Of a stretch of 21,339 nucleotides of DNA, positions 20,918 through 21,339 are shown piece after piece. The DNA comes from a virus. The notes under the pieces were generated by a model. The model did no database searches. It was not told the DNA's origin and was given only the letters and a program-made list of their open reading frames with translations. The stretch is from positions 1 through 21,339 of the IMG/VR virus record IMGVR_UViG_3300009164_003561; one strand, 5' to 3'. The translations under genes were made by a program, and so were the position numbers. Each line of letters starts with the position of its first letter. The first letter of the stretch is position 1.

Positions 20918-20922
20918 AATTA

Positions 20923-21339
20923 ATGTCTACCTTATTATTTTTAACAGCCTTTGTCCTTAGCGGCATTGCGGCTTATTACAGCGTTATCGGCTTAATTGCA
21001 ATCTTCTCTGCGGCAGTAATTCCTGTGGCAATTATGGGTGGCAGTTTAGAAATGGCCAAACTAGTTGTTGCTAGTTGGTTATACCGATACTGGAAGAGTG
21101 TTCCTTTCTTAATGAAAGCATACTTCACATCAGCATTGGTTATTCTTATGCTGATCACAAGCATGGGTATCTTTGGTTTCCTGAGTAAAGCACACAGTGA
21201 TCAAAGTTTAGTCAGTGGCGATGTAACTGCAAAAATTGCAGTCTACGATGAGAAAATTAAAACAGCGAAAGAAAACATAGATGCAAATCGCAAAGCACTC
21301 AAACAGATGGATGAATCGGTGGACCAAGTTATGGGTAGA
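20923..21339 (+). CDS. Membrane protein with coiled-coil, partial at the window edge
   Basis: An open frame runs for 139 codons to the window end without a stop. Two hydrophobic segments lie near residues 3-40 (LLFLTAFVLSGIAAYYS, VIGLIAIFSAAVIPVAIM) and one at about 66-88 (YFTSALVILMLITSMGIFGFL). These are followed by a charged helical stretch (about 105 on: VTAKIAVYDEKIKTAKENID) likely to form a coiled coil. The motif SLEMAKLVVASWLYRYWK between the membrane segments recalls a conserved hypothetical membrane protein of T4-like marine phages. The function is unknown. It has both an early-type (20821) and a late-type (20910) promoter. Confidence 0.8.
   Translation, partial: MSTLLFLTAFVLSGIAAYYSVIGLIAIFSAAVIPVAIMGGSLEMAKLVVASWLYRYWKSVPFLMKAYFTSALVILMLITSMGIFGFLSKAHSDQSLVSGDVTAKIAVYDEKIKTAKENIDANRKALKQMDESVDQVMGR

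Noticed and set aside
1-21339. CRISPR arrays, tRNA genes, insertion sequences, integrase or attachment sites
   Set aside because: No regularly spaced repeats, no cloverleaf with a canonical T-loop, no transposase or integrase motifs and no terminal inverted repeats were seen by eye on either strand.

Overview
The window reads as a stretch of a lytic, T4-like tailed phage (myovirus) genome that infects a Gram-negative, probably aquatic proteobacterium. The grounds are tight, mostly one-directional packing of small genes with ATGA/TAATG overlaps, a PAAR spike-tip protein, a large virion protein, a fibre-like protein with YYTDAR repeats, a phage-type Sm-like protein, class I ribonucleotide reductase beta plus glutaredoxin, several small proteins of the kind seen in cyanophages and pelagiphages, and repeated T4-type late promoters (TATAAATA and variants) beside near-perfect sigma70 promoters. 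No database could be searched; family calls rest on motifs visible in the translations.

Layout. 1-2854: end of an unidentified gene, nrdB, an internally duplicated hypothetical protein, a mini Cys-rich protein, glutaredoxin, the Sm-like protein and the PAAR protein. 2884-5013: a 709-residue virion protein behind a late promoter. 5030-8645: a sigma70 promoter, then a cupin, a gamma-glutamylcyclotransferase-like protein, hypotheticals, a zinc-ribbon mini-protein, a secreted His-rich protein and a radical SAM enzyme. 8646-8981: a dyad-rich leader, a 52-residue basic protein and a shared bidirectional terminator. 8991-9638 (minus): a biotin-protein-ligase-N-like amidotransferase fold. 9710-11338: an LpxH-like phosphoesterase, a hidden overlapping small gene and a GT2 glycosyltransferase.

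11335-11718 holds a circularly permuted (two-piece) tmRNA gene with its own consensus promoter and UUCG-loop terminator. It encodes the tag ANDSQFALAA and is the most striking element here. After it come a methyltransferase, an AhpC-AhpD peroxidase pair with a promoter bracketed by operator-like repeats, a chimeric phage/DUF4214 surface-type protein between two identical terminators, a membrane fatty-acid desaturase, an SGNH hydrolase, a P-loop/sulfotransferase-like protein and small conserved phage proteins. These are followed by two tandem adenine-phosphoribosyltransferase paralogues. On the minus strand a fibre-like gene is translationally coupled to a radical SAM/SPASM-like gene, and a membrane/coiled-coil gene runs off the right edge.

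How it fits together (inference): the accessory genes point to host takeover on several fronts. These are nucleotide supply (NrdB, glutaredoxin, the phosphoribosyltransferases), ribosome rescue (tmRNA), peroxide defence (AhpC/AhpD) and envelope or glycan remodelling (LpxH-like, GT2, desaturase, SGNH, sulfotransferase-like, methyltransferase). Four genes have a late-promoter element ending exactly 5 nt before the ATG, which predicts leaderless late mRNAs.
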